Made by a program: the position numbers and the translations under genes. A stretch of 51,703 nt of DNA from Nitrospirota bacterium (lineage in GTDB: Bacteria > Nitrospirota > Thermodesulfovibrionia > Thermodesulfovibrionales > UBA6898), in contig SCQH01000062.1 in NCBI GenBank assembly GCA_004321925.1, positions 1 through 51,703 of the forward strand, read 5' to 3'. The notes under the pieces were generated by a model. The model had not been told where the DNA came from. It saw only the letters and a list, made by a program, of their open reading frames with translations, and ran no database searches. Below, one piece after another: positions 25,444-34,166 of this stretch (its first letter is position 1; each line of letters starts with the position of its first letter).

Positions 25444-26889
25444 ATGCAGAATAAGGGCTGGAGTGTGACGCTTGCCGGCATCGGCATAAACCTCGCCCTC
25501 GGTGTGCTCTATACCTGGAGCGTCATCAAGAAGGCGATCCCGTCGGAATGGGGCTGGTCCGACGCTGACAAGGCCCTCCCCTACTCGATCGCCTGTATCG
25601 TTTTTGCACTCGTCATGGTGCCGGCAGGCAGGCTGCAGGACCGGATCGGGCCGCGGTGGGTTGCCACCGCAGGAGGCATCCTGACCGGGATAGGCTGCAT
25701 CATCGCCTCCTATGCGGTAACCGTCCTCTGGTTCGTCATCGGGTTCGGGGTCTTCGCCGGGGCTGGTATCGGCCTGGGGTACGCTTCTGCCACACCGCCT
25801 GCGGTCAAGTGGTTCCCTGCGCGAAAGACCGGCCTCATCGCCGGCCTGGTGGTCGCCGGCTTCGGTCTGGCCTCGGTCTATATCTCTCCGGTCGCCAACC
25901 ACCTGACGGGCTTCTCCCTTTCCGGCCAGCCGGTCCCCGCGGTCGTGGAACTCAGCCGGGCCAAGGCGCTGGCCGACGCAGAGTACGAAAAGGCCCGGGA
26001 GGTCATAACCGTTTCCGAGGCTGAATTCGGAAGCATTGACGTCACCTTCGTTGCCAGGGAACTCGAGGTCAAGGACTCGGCCCGCAAGGACGCGGCTGCC
26101 CAGCTGCTCGCCCTCAAGGAACGCAACATCCACCGGACACTGTTCTACTTCGGGGTCGGCTTTCTCATCATCGTCACGCTGCTGGCCCAGTTCCTGGTCG
26201 CCCCGCCGCCGGGATATCAGCCGCCTGATGCAGCTCCGGCCGGTGCAAAGGCTGCGACCGCGGCTGTGAACCTCGGACCGGGAGAGATCCTGCGGACACC
26301 TCTTTTCTACCTGCTCTGGACCATGTACGCCTTCGCAGCAGGAGCGGGTCTGATGATCATCGGGAACATCACCACCATCGCAAAAATCGGGAAGATCGAG
26401 GCAGGCTTTATCCTCGTGGCGCTGCTGGCCGTCGGAAATGCTGCGGGCCGGATCATCGCCGGGATGCTCTCCGACCGGATCGGCCGCCTCTGGACCATGT
26501 GCATCATCTTCCTCTTCCAGGCCGGCCTCATGATGGTGCTGCGGACCGGCCTTTCGGACATGACCACCTTCGTCGTCATCTCGATGCTCCTGGGCTTTAA
26601 TTACGGGGCCTGCCTCTCGGTCTTCCCCTCGGCAGTGAAGGACAACTTCGGCCTGAAGAACTTCGGCATCAACTACGGGCTCGTCTTCACCGCCTGGGGC
26701 GTCGGCGGATTTGTCTTCCCGCTCTTTGCCGGTAAGCTCTTCGAGGCGGCAAAAAAGAGCACGGGGACAGGCAGCTATAATGATGCATACCTGACAGCAG
26801 CCGCTGTGTTGGTGCTCGCGGCCGCGCTCACCTTTATCACGCGCAGCATCGAAAAGAAGCATAAGGCAGACTGCGCTCAATGCCCCTGA
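25444..26889 (+). CDS. OFA-family major facilitator transporter (oxalate/formate antiporter-like)
   Basis: 481 residues with about twelve membrane helices. The start GWSVTLAGIGINLALGVLYTWSVI and the loop-2 motif GRLQDRIGPR are typical of the OFA group, which exchanges monocarboxylates or dicarboxylates such as oxalate/formate. The second-half motif GMLSDRIGRLW is also present. Between helices 6 and 7 (about residues 160-232) lies a long charged helical insert (RAKALADAEYEKAREV and onward), larger than the usual central loop. Substrate not predictable; co-location with a Cache chemoreceptor suggests a small organic acid. Monocistronic, with its own promoter and operator-like palindrome. Confidence 0.9.
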   Translation: MQNKGWSVTLAGIGINLALGVLYTWSVIKKAIPSEWGWSDADKALPYSIACIVFALVMVPAGRLQDRIGPRWVATAGGILTGIGCIIASYAVTVLWFVIGFGVFAGAGIGLGYASATPPAVKWFPARKTGLIAGLVVAGFGLASVYISPVANHLTGFSLSGQPVPAVVELSRAKALADAEYEKAREVITVSEAEFGSIDVTFVARELEVKDSARKDAAAQLLALKERNIHRTLFYFGVGFLIIVTLLAQFLVAPPPGYQPPDAAPAGAKAATAAVNLGPGEILRTPLFYLLWTMYAFAAGAGLMIIGNITTIAKIGKIEAGFILVALLAVGNAAGRIIAGMLSDRIGRLWTMCIIFLFQAGLMMVLRTGLSDMTTFVVISMLLGFNYGACLSVFPSAVKDNFGLKNFGINYGLVFTAWGVGGFVFPLFAGKLFEAAKKSTGTGSYNDAYLTAAAVLVLAAALTFITRSIEKKHKADCAQCP

Positions 26890-26952
26890 GAACAGACCCC
26901 GCCGTTCATTCCCATAAAAGGTCGGGATCAGGTCTGCCGGCGGGACAGTAAC

Positions 26953-26977
26953 CGGGAGGTATACGGTCCCCCTCCCG
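26953..26977. terminator. Hairpin between convergent genes
   Basis: CGGGAGG, 11 bases, CCTCCCG: a 7-bp GC-rich stem in the 103-base gap between the convergent OFA transporter and hybrid kinase genes. No T-run, so only a weak call. Confidence 0.3.
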
Positions 26978-26992
26978 CGGTGAGGGGCAGGT

Positions 26993-29635
26993 CTAACTGC
27001 CGAGCAGGCTGCGTATCTTCTTAAGGAGAGCGGTTATGGTCAGCGGCTTCGGCAGGAAGTTCAGACCTTCTTCAAGTCCGCCCTTCTGCGAAATAATATC
27101 TGCGGTGTAACCGCTCATCAGTATCGTCTTCATCCCGGGCCTAAGCCTGCGGATCTCCTCACAGGCCTCCCTGCCGTTCTTCTTCGGCATCACCAGATCG
27201 CTCAGCACGAGATCTATCTTCTCCCTGTTTCTCAGGAAAACGGCAACCGCATGTTCCCCGTCAACCGCTTCGATCACCGAATACCCGAATTCCTCAAGGA
27301 GCATCCTCGTGCTCCGCCGGGTATCCTCGTTGTCCTCAACCAGCAGAATCGTCTCCGTACCCCGGTAATCAGCGGCAGCCTCTGCTCTGGCATCCTCGCT
27401 CACCGCACCGGGTATCAGCGGCAGGTAGATCCTGAAGGTCGTGCCCTGGCCCGGCTCGCTGTATACATGGATGGTGCCATTATGCTTGCTCACGATCCCG
27501 TAAGCGATTGAAAGCCCCAGCCCGGTCCCCTTGCCGACCTCCTTCGTCGTAAAGAACGGCTCGAACACGCGGGCCACCGTCTCTTTATCCATACCAATCC
27601 CGGTGTCGGAGACCATAATGAGCGCATAGGAACCCGGGGCAAGGTCGCCGAACTCTTGCTGGACAAGGAGCCTCTCGGTGTCTATGCTGAGCCTTCCTCC
27701 CTGGGGCATGGCGTCGCGGGCATTCGTGGTCAGGTTCATCAGCACCTGCTCTATCTGTCCCCTGTCGACCTCAACGGTCAGATCTTCAGATGAGCAGTTG
27801 ACGACGATCTCGATATCCTCACCGATGAGCCTCTGCAGGATGCCCCTGAAATCCCCGACCAGTTTGTTGAGGTCCAGCCGTTTCATCTCTACGGGCTGTT
27901 TTCTGCTGAAGGCCAGAAGGCTTTTGGTAAGACCGGACGCCCTCTCTGCCGAGGCCAGGATATCCGTGGCATACGCCCTCAGTTTCTCATCCTGTTCCAA
28001 TCTCATCTGGAGGATGGAGGCATAACCAATAATAGCGGTCAGGATATTATTGAAGTCATGGGCCACGCCGCCGGCCAACTGCCCTATGCCGTCCATCTTC
28101 TGCGATTGCCTGAGCAGTTCCTCATTATGGATCTGCTTCGTCACATCCCGGACGACCTCTATGCCTGCGTTGATAGCCCCGGCCGCATCCCGCAGCGGAG
28201 ACGTCGTGATCTCAAAGCACCTGGTCCCTCCCGGCAGATCGACCGTCCTGCGCAACGTATGCACCTTGCCGTCACTGAATGTCAGGGCCACCGGGCAGCC
28301 TTCGCAGACAGTCTCCCTCGATTCATACGCCTTGAAACAGTGCTCGCCCACATGTGAGCCTATCAGACCTTTATGCACCTCATTCTGATAGAGTATCCGG
28401 TAATCCCGGTCCTGGATGCTTATACCGTCGCCCATGGCGGCAATGATCGCCTCTGACTTGTTCTTTTCGGCCCGCAGGACCTTTTCAGCCTGTTTTCTTT
28501 CGGTGATATCGAAGAACGTAACAATGGCCCCGATGCAGACACCTTCCCTGATCACCGGATAGGACCAGTACTCAACAGGCAGGTTCGACCCGTCGGCCCT
28601 CCAGAAGATCTCGTCCTCAACATGCATCTTACGGCCTTCCCTGAACCCCTGGTAGGCCCTGCATTCCTCTTCAGGGTAGGGACGTCCATCAGCATGAGAA
28701 TGATGAATGAAGCCATGTATCTTCGTCCCGAGAAGGTCCCTTTCATGCTGATAGCCGAGTATCCTCAGACAGGAGGCATTGCAGAAAGTGCAGACCCCTT
28801 CAACATTGACGCCATAGATGCCCTCGGCCGCAGATTCCAGCAGCAGGCGTATGCGTTCCTCTTTTTCCCGCACGGACAGCTCGGCCTTCCTGCGTTCTTC
28901 AAGCTCATGGGCCAGTTCACGGTTGCGCTGCTCTATATGCGTTAACGCATCGTTGATAGCAGAACCGATGAGATCGAACTCGCTCACGTCCACCGGCTGC
29001 ACCTCCCGCCCCTGGCGCACGGCATCCACCATCGCAGCCAGAGGGGTCTGCAGGTTCCTGCGCAGGATAATAAATAGAATTATGAGAAGAAGCCCCGAGC
29101 CGAAGACCATCAGGGGTATCAGATAAAAGACCTCTTTGCGGACCATCTGGTGGGACATAGACTCTGTTGCAACGATTATGCGCCATCCCCAGGCCGGGTA
29201 CTGGTGCACCTGCAGGTGCAGCCCGCTGTCGGTATGGACCTTATCGGGACTGTCCCTTTCGTGCTTCAGGAGGAGTCGCGGCACATCCTCCTGGGGAAAG
29301 GTAGAGAGAAGGACACTCCCGTCCTGAGCCGCGATCACCCCCTTCACCTCTTTGCGCTGCCAGTTCAAAGAGATCGCCTCCACCACCAATCTCTTCTTTG
29401 CCTCCACCACCGGAGGATTATCAAGCAGACGTGCCGTGGTCAGATCGGTCTGTGCTATTTCGATGATCCGCATGGTTTCGTTGATATGACCGGACAGGCG
29501 ATGACCGACGGATTCCTCGATAATGCGGTTTGCGATCTGGTTGAAGGAGACGATGAGGGCTGCAAAAATTAGAACGACCGCTAAAAAGACCGGGATGATC
29601 AGCCGACCGATGATACTGTTTCGCTTAATGATCAC
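26993..29635 (-). CDS. Hybrid sensor histidine kinase (periplasmic domain, two PAS, HisKA, ATPase, receiver)
   Basis: 880 residues. Helices at about 9-31 and 173-192 enclose a ~140-residue periplasmic domain with the GWRIIVATE-type end of a Cache-like fold. A HAMP-like linker, a first PAS (about 265-380; CTFCNASCLRILGY), a second PAS containing the Cys-rich VCEGCPVALTF, an H-box (AHDFNN, His526), ATPase and a receiver with Asp813 (VLSDLVMP) follow. The gene start overlaps the end of the second PhnD-like gene by 11 bases, so translation is coupled; the binding proteins are likely its ligand-presenting partners (inference). No cognate regulator is nearby. Confidence 0.92.
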   Translation of the reverse strand: MIIKRNSIIGRLIIPVFLAVVLIFAALIVSFNQIANRIIEESVGHRLSGHINETMRIIEIAQTDLTTARLLDNPPVVEAKKRLVVEAISLNWQRKEVKGVIAAQDGSVLLSTFPQEDVPRLLLKHERDSPDKVHTDSGLHLQVHQYPAWGWRIIVATESMSHQMVRKEVFYLIPLMVFGSGLLLIILFIILRRNLQTPLAAMVDAVRQGREVQPVDVSEFDLIGSAINDALTHIEQRNRELAHELEERRKAELSVREKEERIRLLLESAAEGIYGVNVEGVCTFCNASCLRILGYQHERDLLGTKIHGFIHHSHADGRPYPEEECRAYQGFREGRKMHVEDEIFWRADGSNLPVEYWSYPVIREGVCIGAIVTFFDITERKQAEKVLRAEKNKSEAIIAAMGDGISIQDRDYRILYQNEVHKGLIGSHVGEHCFKAYESRETVCEGCPVALTFSDGKVHTLRRTVDLPGGTRCFEITTSPLRDAAGAINAGIEVVRDVTKQIHNEELLRQSQKMDGIGQLAGGVAHDFNNILTAIIGYASILQMRLEQDEKLRAYATDILASAERASGLTKSLLAFSRKQPVEMKRLDLNKLVGDFRGILQRLIGEDIEIVVNCSSEDLTVEVDRGQIEQVLMNLTTNARDAMPQGGRLSIDTERLLVQQEFGDLAPGSYALIMVSDTGIGMDKETVARVFEPFFTTKEVGKGTGLGLSIAYGIVSKHNGTIHVYSEPGQGTTFRIYLPLIPGAVSEDARAEAAADYRGTETILLVEDNEDTRRSTRMLLEEFGYSVIEAVDGEHAVAVFLRNREKIDLVLSDLVMPKKNGREACEEIRRLRPGMKTILMSGYTADIISQKGGLEEGLNFLPKPLTITALLKKIRSLLGS

Positions 29636-30506
29636 TCATTACTTCCCGGTAAGTGGACAGCAGGTCCATCACCGAAGCGCGGTAGGTTGCTGACGGAGAG
29701 ACAAAGCCGTTCCTGATCTCATCATCCCAGTCGTGCAGCAACTTTCTGTCCGCCATATTCTTCTCCGGTTTAAGTTTAAGCAGCGCCTTCGAAAAAAGTG
29801 CTCTCGTCCTGCTATTGAGTCCGGGGGTCGCAACGAAGGCGAAATTAGGGAGCGGTTCAGACGTTTTCAGCACGCGCAGGCGGCTGTCACTGAACTTTCT
29901 GTAGAGGACATCCTTCATGCCGGCTGCATCCACCTCTCCGCTAAGGAGCGCATTCATGATGCGGTCCTGCCCCTCGAAAAAAACAGGCTCGAAATCGCCC
30001 TTGCCGATCCCTGACGTGCGGAGCATCCTGACCGGCAGGACATGGGCAGCGGTCGAGCCCTTGAACAGTCCTATCTGTTTACCCCTCAGCCGGGTGACGG
30101 ACTGGATGGAAGGGTCGATCGTCACGATGACCGAGTGATAAAAAAGCTTGCCGTCCTCGCTGATGGCCACGACCAGGGTCTCCACACCGCATTTTTCGAT
30201 GCTCCTGGCCAGGGGCACAGGGCCGAGCAGCGCAATGGACACATCTCCTGAGCAAATCGCCTCGATCGTGGAGTCATGGTTGGGATAGAGCTTCAGTTCC
30301 CAGGGCTTTCCCGTCGTCTTCCTGAGATACTCCACCAGCGGCATGAACCGGGCCCAGAGCTTGTCAGGACTGTAATAGGGGATGATCGTGATCGTATATT
30401 CCGTCCCCGACCCCTTTTTCGGGGCCTCCTGCTGCTGAGCGGCAGAGGCCGCGGCCATGAACACCGAAACCATAATAAGGAGCAGGATGCATGCAGTCCG
30501 TCTCAT
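29625..30506 (-). CDS. PhnD-like periplasmic binding protein, second of pair
   Basis: 293 residues with a signal peptide (about 1-22). The domain matches PhnD/phosphate-phosphonate binding proteins: TITIIPYYSPDKLWARFMPLVEYL, ELKLYPNHDSTIEAICSGDVSIALLGPVPLA, and LRGKQIGLFKGSTAAH. In this family such proteins feed ABC importers, but a subgroup is linked to sensor kinases. Here no permease or ATPase gene exists and the gene overlaps a hybrid kinase start by 11 bases. True ligand may be phosphonate-like or another anion; the family label does not prove it. Confidence 0.85.
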   Translation of the reverse strand: MRRTACILLLIMVSVFMAAASAAQQQEAPKKGSGTEYTITIIPYYSPDKLWARFMPLVEYLRKTTGKPWELKLYPNHDSTIEAICSGDVSIALLGPVPLARSIEKCGVETLVVAISEDGKLFYHSVIVTIDPSIQSVTRLRGKQIGLFKGSTAAHVLPVRMLRTSGIGKGDFEPVFFEGQDRIMNALLSGEVDAAGMKDVLYRKFSDSRLRVLKTSEPLPNFAFVATPGLNSRTRALFSKALLKLKPEKNMADRKLLHDWDDEIRNGFVSPSATYRASVMDLLSTYREVMSDH

Positions 30507-30579
30507 GCCTATGATCTATCGCTGCAGAAGAAGATAGTCAACATCACTCCCCTGTATTACTGCCCCTGCGGAAACCGGT

Positions 30580-31440
30580 CTAGAACTTGAACTTGAAGTC
30601 TTTCGTGACACCGGCCTCTTTGAGGAGATTGAGGGTATGCTTAAAGTCCTCATTCTTCGTCGGAATATATCCTTGAATGCCAAGGGAGTTCCTGACCACG
30701 GCCGCCTCCGGCGCCGGGTCATTCTTCAGCCCGGTAAGGACGGCGGCGATCTTGTTGCGGGTCTCCTGTTTCATTTTTTTCGAAACAATGAGTGTGCCGT
30801 CAGGGTTTTCGCTTTTGTCCTGACCCACCTGTTCGAGGCCCGGATATTTCCCTTTCTCGGCATCCCAGACACGGTTCTTCACAATGGCGATATCAGCCAC
30901 TCCGGTATTGAGGGCATCCAGTGCAGCCGCATGCGTAGCCGCCTTTTTAATTTCAGCTGCCGCCTTGGCAGCTCCCGGCAAATGGTGAAGGTATATCTCT
31001 CCTGAGGAGGCCATAGAGGTCAGGATGACCTTCTTCCCCTTAAAATAGTCTGCGGAACCGGTGAACTTGGGGGACCCTTTTTTTGCGATCACTACAGCCC
31101 AATAGGTCGATGTGCCGTCCTTGGCAACAGGCCTGACCAGGGGTTCTGCAAGCCCCTTCATGATCATGATCCCGGCGATCCCTGAGCCGCTGAACATGGC
31201 GTCCACGCCCCCTTTTGAGAACAGCTCCGCGGCCGACACATAGTCGCGGGCTGCCTCAAAGTTCATATCAATGCCCTTCTTATCCAGGTACTCGACCAGT
31301 TCCCGGTATTTCTTTCCCTCGCCGCTCTTATCCTGCGTCGTCACCACCCTCAGCTCCTCGGCGCCGGCAGGAGCCAGGCAGATACCAAGCAGGAGCATTG
31401 CCGCCATCATCATTCCCAACCCAATTCTGAACGCTTTCAT
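30580..31440 (-). CDS. PhnD-like periplasmic binding protein, first of pair
   Basis: 286 residues. A signal peptide ends near AGAEE. The mature domain follows PhnD-type layout (YRELVEYLDKKGIDMNFEAARDY, ELFSKGGVDAMFSGSGIAGIMI, FKGKKVILTSMASSGEIYLHHLPGA) but diverges from the neighbouring paralogue, with an extra-acidic ligand region. GGAGG precedes ATG 31440. It is 73 bases upstream of the second PhnD-like gene, so the order is binding protein, binding protein, kinase, probably one transcript. The two paralogues may bind different ligands or dimerise. Confidence 0.83.
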   Translation of the reverse strand: MKAFRIGLGMMMAAMLLLGICLAPAGAEELRVVTTQDKSGEGKKYRELVEYLDKKGIDMNFEAARDYVSAAELFSKGGVDAMFSGSGIAGIMIMKGLAEPLVRPVAKDGTSTYWAVVIAKKGSPKFTGSADYFKGKKVILTSMASSGEIYLHHLPGAAKAAAEIKKAATHAAALDALNTGVADIAIVKNRVWDAEKGKYPGLEQVGQDKSENPDGTLIVSKKMKQETRNKIAAVLTGLKNDPAPEAAVVRNSLGIQGYIPTKNEDFKHTLNLLKEAGVTKDFKFKF

Positions 31441-31693
31441 GGAAAACCTCCTTCATTTATACGGTGTTTTACAAAAACTGCAGGACGGAACGGCCGTTCA
31501 TGACCATTCCCGCCTCCTGAAGCCTGCCTGCAGATTGGTTTCTGCATGATATCAGATTTGCACAAACCCTGTCATCACCTTTCTGCTATCCTATCGCCAT
31601 TTTCACTCTCCTCTTTCAGCTTTCAAGACCTGCCATCCTTCGGCCTCCTGTCGTTCGGCCGAGCCCTGATCGCAAAATGAAACAAACTTAACT

Positions 31694-31722
31694 GGACAAT
31701 GAAAACAGGAGAGGTTAGGATA
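31694..31722 (+). promoter_or_regulatory. Candidate promoter of the mono-haem repeat protein gene
   Basis: TGGACA, 17-base spacer, TAGGAT; leader about 100 bases to ATG 31832. Confidence 0.35.
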
Positions 31723-31787
31723 AATATATAAAATGCTATATTAATTAACTTTAATAATAGCCCCGACCACATCCCACTGTACCGGAA

Positions 31788-31804
31788 GGTCTGCATAGCA
31801 GACC
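31788..31804 (+). promoter_or_regulatory. Leader hairpin before the mono-haem repeat protein gene
   Basis: GGTCTGC, ATA, GCAGACC: a perfect 7-bp stem with a three-base loop, ending about 17 bases before AGGAGG. It may stabilise the mRNA 5' region or be a protein-binding site. Confidence 0.35.
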
Positions 31805-31831
31805 ATGTCAATAATTTTGGCAGGAGGAAGT

Positions 31832-33097
31832 ATGCGTAGAAAATATTTAATAGTCTTGCTGGCTGCGGTTCTCGTGATGGGGGCTTTCGGCAGCTCTTTT
31901 GCTGTTTCATCGTATGTGAATAGCTTCAGCAGCGCCTATCCAGGGTCAGCATCCTCGTCATTCAGCTGTTCCCTCTGTCACACCAGTCCACCAACGCGTA
32001 ATGCCTACGGCGCAGCCTGGGCCGCTGCCGGACACAATTTCAGGTCGATCGAATCCCAGGACTCGGACACTGATACCTTCACCAACCTGGCCGAGATCAA
32101 CGCAGGGACAAACCCCGGAAACTCAACAAGCAAACCAGCAACACCACCGCCTCCCGCAGCCTGTACCTCCTTTATGTACTCAGCATGGTCTGCATGTCAG
32201 TCCAACAACACCCAGTCCAGGACGGTCACCTCATCCCTTCCTGCCGGCTGCACCGGGGGCACGCCGGTCCTGACACAGGCCTGCACCTTTGTACCACCCG
32301 TAACAGCCTGCACCTCCTTTACGTTCTCGGCATGGGGAGCATGCCAACCCAATAACACCCAATCCAGGACTGTCGCCTCGAGCTCACCCGCAGGCTGCAC
32401 AGGTTCACCCGCAGCATCTCAGTTGACGCAGGCCTGCACCTTTATACCGCCGGTAAACGCCTGTACGTCATTCACGTTCTCGTCATGGTCGGCCTGTCAG
32501 TCCAACAACACCCAGAGCAGGACGGTCGTCTCATCTCTTCCTGCCGGCTGCTCAGGCAGCCCCTCAGCGGCTCAGCTAACGCAGATATGCAACTATGTAC
32601 CGCCTGCACCGCCGCCCTCGGCACAGATCATGCCTGTCCCCGCTTCAGAGGAGAGCTTCTCGTATGATTCGGTTGCAGAGCCTGTGGTGAGTGCTGTTCC
32701 GGCTCAGGCAAGACCGATCGGTCTCGGTTCCGCGGCTTCAGGCGGAGGAGATCTCGATGTGAAGGTGAAGATCGGTCCCTTTGCAGGCCGGGTTGATGTT
32801 TCTTTGATCATCTATGCACCGTCAATCGATCCCGAGGACCTCTACTTCATGAGGGGCAATGAACTGAGGCTGCTCTCGGATGCGGTGAACGAAGATTCTG
32901 ACAGAGAGGGTGACCGGTCGAGGAGATTCCGCAGGCTCACCCTCTGGAAGTCTGATGTCACCTCAGTAAACGAGCACATTTATTCCGGGGCTGTCTCAGA
33001 GCTCCCATCGGGAATATACACCCTCGTCCTCGTCGTCAAAGCAGATGACGAAGAGGATGGTTCCTACCGCTGGGTAACGCAACTCAGAATTCCCTAA
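31832..33097 (+). CDS. Exported mono-haem c protein with three thrombospondin-1-like repeats
   Basis: 421 residues from ATG 31832, chosen for the AGGAGG just upstream. A signal peptide ends near SSFAV. CSLCH (46-50) is a single haem c attachment motif; a DSDTDTFTNLAEINAGTNP stretch is a calcium-binding type-3-like motif common in bacterial surface proteins. Three Cys-rich repeats follow (about residues 110-256; period 49 and 51 residues), each with ACTSF, W-x-x-C-Q, N-T-Q-S-R-T and T-Q-x-C, like TSP1 modules. A C-terminal beta domain of ~140 residues is unrecognised. Extracellular or periplasmic electron transfer or adhesion is plausible (inference). A strong terminator follows. Confidence 0.82.
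   Translation: MRRKYLIVLLAAVLVMGAFGSSFAVSSYVNSFSSAYPGSASSSFSCSLCHTSPPTRNAYGAAWAAAGHNFRSIESQDSDTDTFTNLAEINAGTNPGNSTSKPATPPPPAACTSFMYSAWSACQSNNTQSRTVTSSLPAGCTGGTPVLTQACTFVPPVTACTSFTFSAWGACQPNNTQSRTVASSSPAGCTGSPAASQLTQACTFIPPVNACTSFTFSSWSACQSNNTQSRTVVSSLPAGCSGSPSAAQLTQICNYVPPAPPPSAQIMPVPASEESFSYDSVAEPVVSAVPAQARPIGLGSAASGGGDLDVKVKIGPFAGRVDVSLIIYAPSIDPEDLYFMRGNELRLLSDAVNEDSDREGDRSRRFRRLTLWKSDVTSVNEHIYSGAVSELPSGIYTLVLVVKADDEEDGSYRWVTQLRIP
32161..32600 (+). repeat. Three tandem coding repeats (TSP1-like modules)
   Basis: DNA repeats of about 147 and 153 bases, starting near 32161, 32308 and 32461, with long identical stretches such as TCCAACAACACCCAG. Their high DNA similarity points to recent duplication or homogenisation. 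Confidence 0.7.
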
Positions 33098-33125
33098 GCT
33101 TCGCTGAAGGAATAGGTCTCAAAGC

Positions 33126-33168
33126 GGTCCCTGCTACCCGTCTCACCAGGCAGCAGGGACCTTTTTTT
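33126..33168 (+). terminator. Rho-independent terminator after the mono-haem repeat protein
   Basis: GGTCCCTGCT (33126-33135), a 16-base loop, AGCAGGGACC (33152-33161) and then seven T. A perfect 10-bp stem with T-run, the strongest terminator in the window. Confidence 0.85.
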
Positions 33169-33229
33169 GCTGCTGTACAAATGCCCGGAATCGGGGTAAG
33201 GTATAGACAAACCCCTGGGGAGGAAAAAG

Positions 33230-33799
33230 ATGAACAGTGTTATCGATGCCATTAAAAAGAGAAGGTCTGTCAGGGCCTATGAACCGGCTCCGGTATCCAG
33301 GGAGTCGCTCGACCTGATCATCGAGGCCGGGAACGAGGCCCCCTCCGCGATGAACAGCCAGCCCTGGCGCTTTGTCGTGGTGCAGGACCCTGCGGCGAAG
33401 AAGAAGCTCCTCCGCGCCGCCCTTCCGAACGCGAAAAAGATCCTCGATCTGGTGAAGGACTCAGACCCCGAAAGACATGCGGCGATCATGAAGAGGCTCG
33501 AGGAGCAGGAAGACCCGGTCTATTATTCAGCCCCGGCGGTCATCTTTGTGATCGGCTCCGGCAGGTACGCGGAGCATTCATGTCCGCTGGGCTGCGAGAA
33601 TATGATGCTCGCAGCCCATTCGCTCGGGCTGGGCAGCTGCTGGGTCGGGTTCGGCTCAATGGTGGCTGATGAACCCGAGATCGCCTCGCTCCTGGACCTG
33701 CAGCCGCAGGAGAAGATCTACGGTCCGATCCTGATCGGCCGACCGAAGGGCTATCCTGACCGGCCCCCCAAAAAGACCCCGGTCACGAAGTGGGTATAA
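33230..33799 (+). CDS. Nitroreductase-family FMN oxidoreductase
   Basis: 189 residues, normal for the family. The FMN-phosphate-binding start IKKRRSVRAYEPAPVS, then NEAPSAMNSQPWRFVVV, GCENMMLAAHSLGLGSCWVGF and a C-terminal GPILIGRPKGYP are typical. These enzymes reduce nitro compounds, quinones or other acceptors with NAD(P)H; the exact substrate is not evident. GGGGAGG lies 8-9 bases before ATG 33230. Monocistronic or followed by the 109-aa gene 37 bases downstream. Confidence 0.9.
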   Translation: MNSVIDAIKKRRSVRAYEPAPVSRESLDLIIEAGNEAPSAMNSQPWRFVVVQDPAAKKKLLRAALPNAKKILDLVKDSDPERHAAIMKRLEEQEDPVYYSAPAVIFVIGSGRYAEHSCPLGCENMMLAAHSLGLGSCWVGFGSMVADEPEIASLLDLQPQEKIYGPILIGRPKGYPDRPPKKTPVTKWV

Positions 33800-33836
33800 A
33801 TGGTCGTTATCCTATTAATTCGGAGCGTTGGCCGGA

Positions 33837-34166
33837 ATGTCGATCTGGAAGCTTACGGATAAAGATCCCGTGAAGATCACCGGGGAAATTTTGACTGAGG
33901 GGACTTCTACCCCTCTGCCCGAAAACACGGCCGGACTCTCTCACAGGGCCGAGCTGCTGATTGCTGCAGGGGAATACTTCACCGCAATGGAGCTCTATCT
34001 CATGCACGTACGAAAAGAACCCTCGAATATGCAGGTGAGGCAACAGGCTGAAGAGCTCAGGTCCCTTATCCTGTTTTCTGGATTGCAGAAGGATTTCATA
34101 ATATTCAGACTGGAAAGGTTTCGGGATCTGATCAGGAAGGGAGCAGCTGATTTCTGGAAAACCTGA
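33837..34166 (+). CDS. Hypothetical protein, 109 aa
   Basis: No family recognised. From ATG 33837 (a GGAG lies 11 bases upstream; TTG 33828 is an alternative) it encodes a mostly helical soluble protein; the middle part, HRAELLIAAGEYFTAMELYLMHVRKEPSNMQVRQQ, looks like a single TPR-like helical pair. It follows the nitroreductase by 37 bases. Confidence 0.55.
   Translation: MSIWKLTDKDPVKITGEILTEGTSTPLPENTAGLSHRAELLIAAGEYFTAMELYLMHVRKEPSNMQVRQQAEELRSLILFSGLQKDFIIFRLERFRDLIRKGAADFWKT

Larger units (their letters stand above)
31441..31831. other. Divergent intergenic region, PhnD-like operon and mono-haem protein gene
   Basis: 391 bases without a convincing gene. It separates two divergently transcribed units. 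Notable contents: a candidate plus-strand promoter (31694-31722), an AT-rich run to about 31760, and a short hairpin just before the ribosome site of the plus-strand gene (31788-31804). I looked for known riboswitch cores, including c-di-GMP type, and saw none. Confidence 0.65.

Noticed and set aside
25420-26880. Long minus-strand ORF opposite the OFA transporter
   Set aside because: Antisense shadow with low-complexity acidic composition; the plus strand has twelve well-formed membrane helices.
29625-31440. Phosphonate ABC importer operon
   Set aside because: Only binding-protein genes are present; no permease or ATPase gene lies on either side, and the downstream gene is a kinase.
31441-31831. 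Possible riboswitch in the leader of the mono-haem protein gene
   Set aside because: I looked for c-di-GMP-I, cobalamin and similar cores and found none; only a simple hairpin is present.
32161-32600. CRISPR-like periodic repeats
   Set aside because: The repeats are in frame, 147-153 bases long and code for similar Cys/Trp modules, so they are protein repeats and not a CRISPR array.
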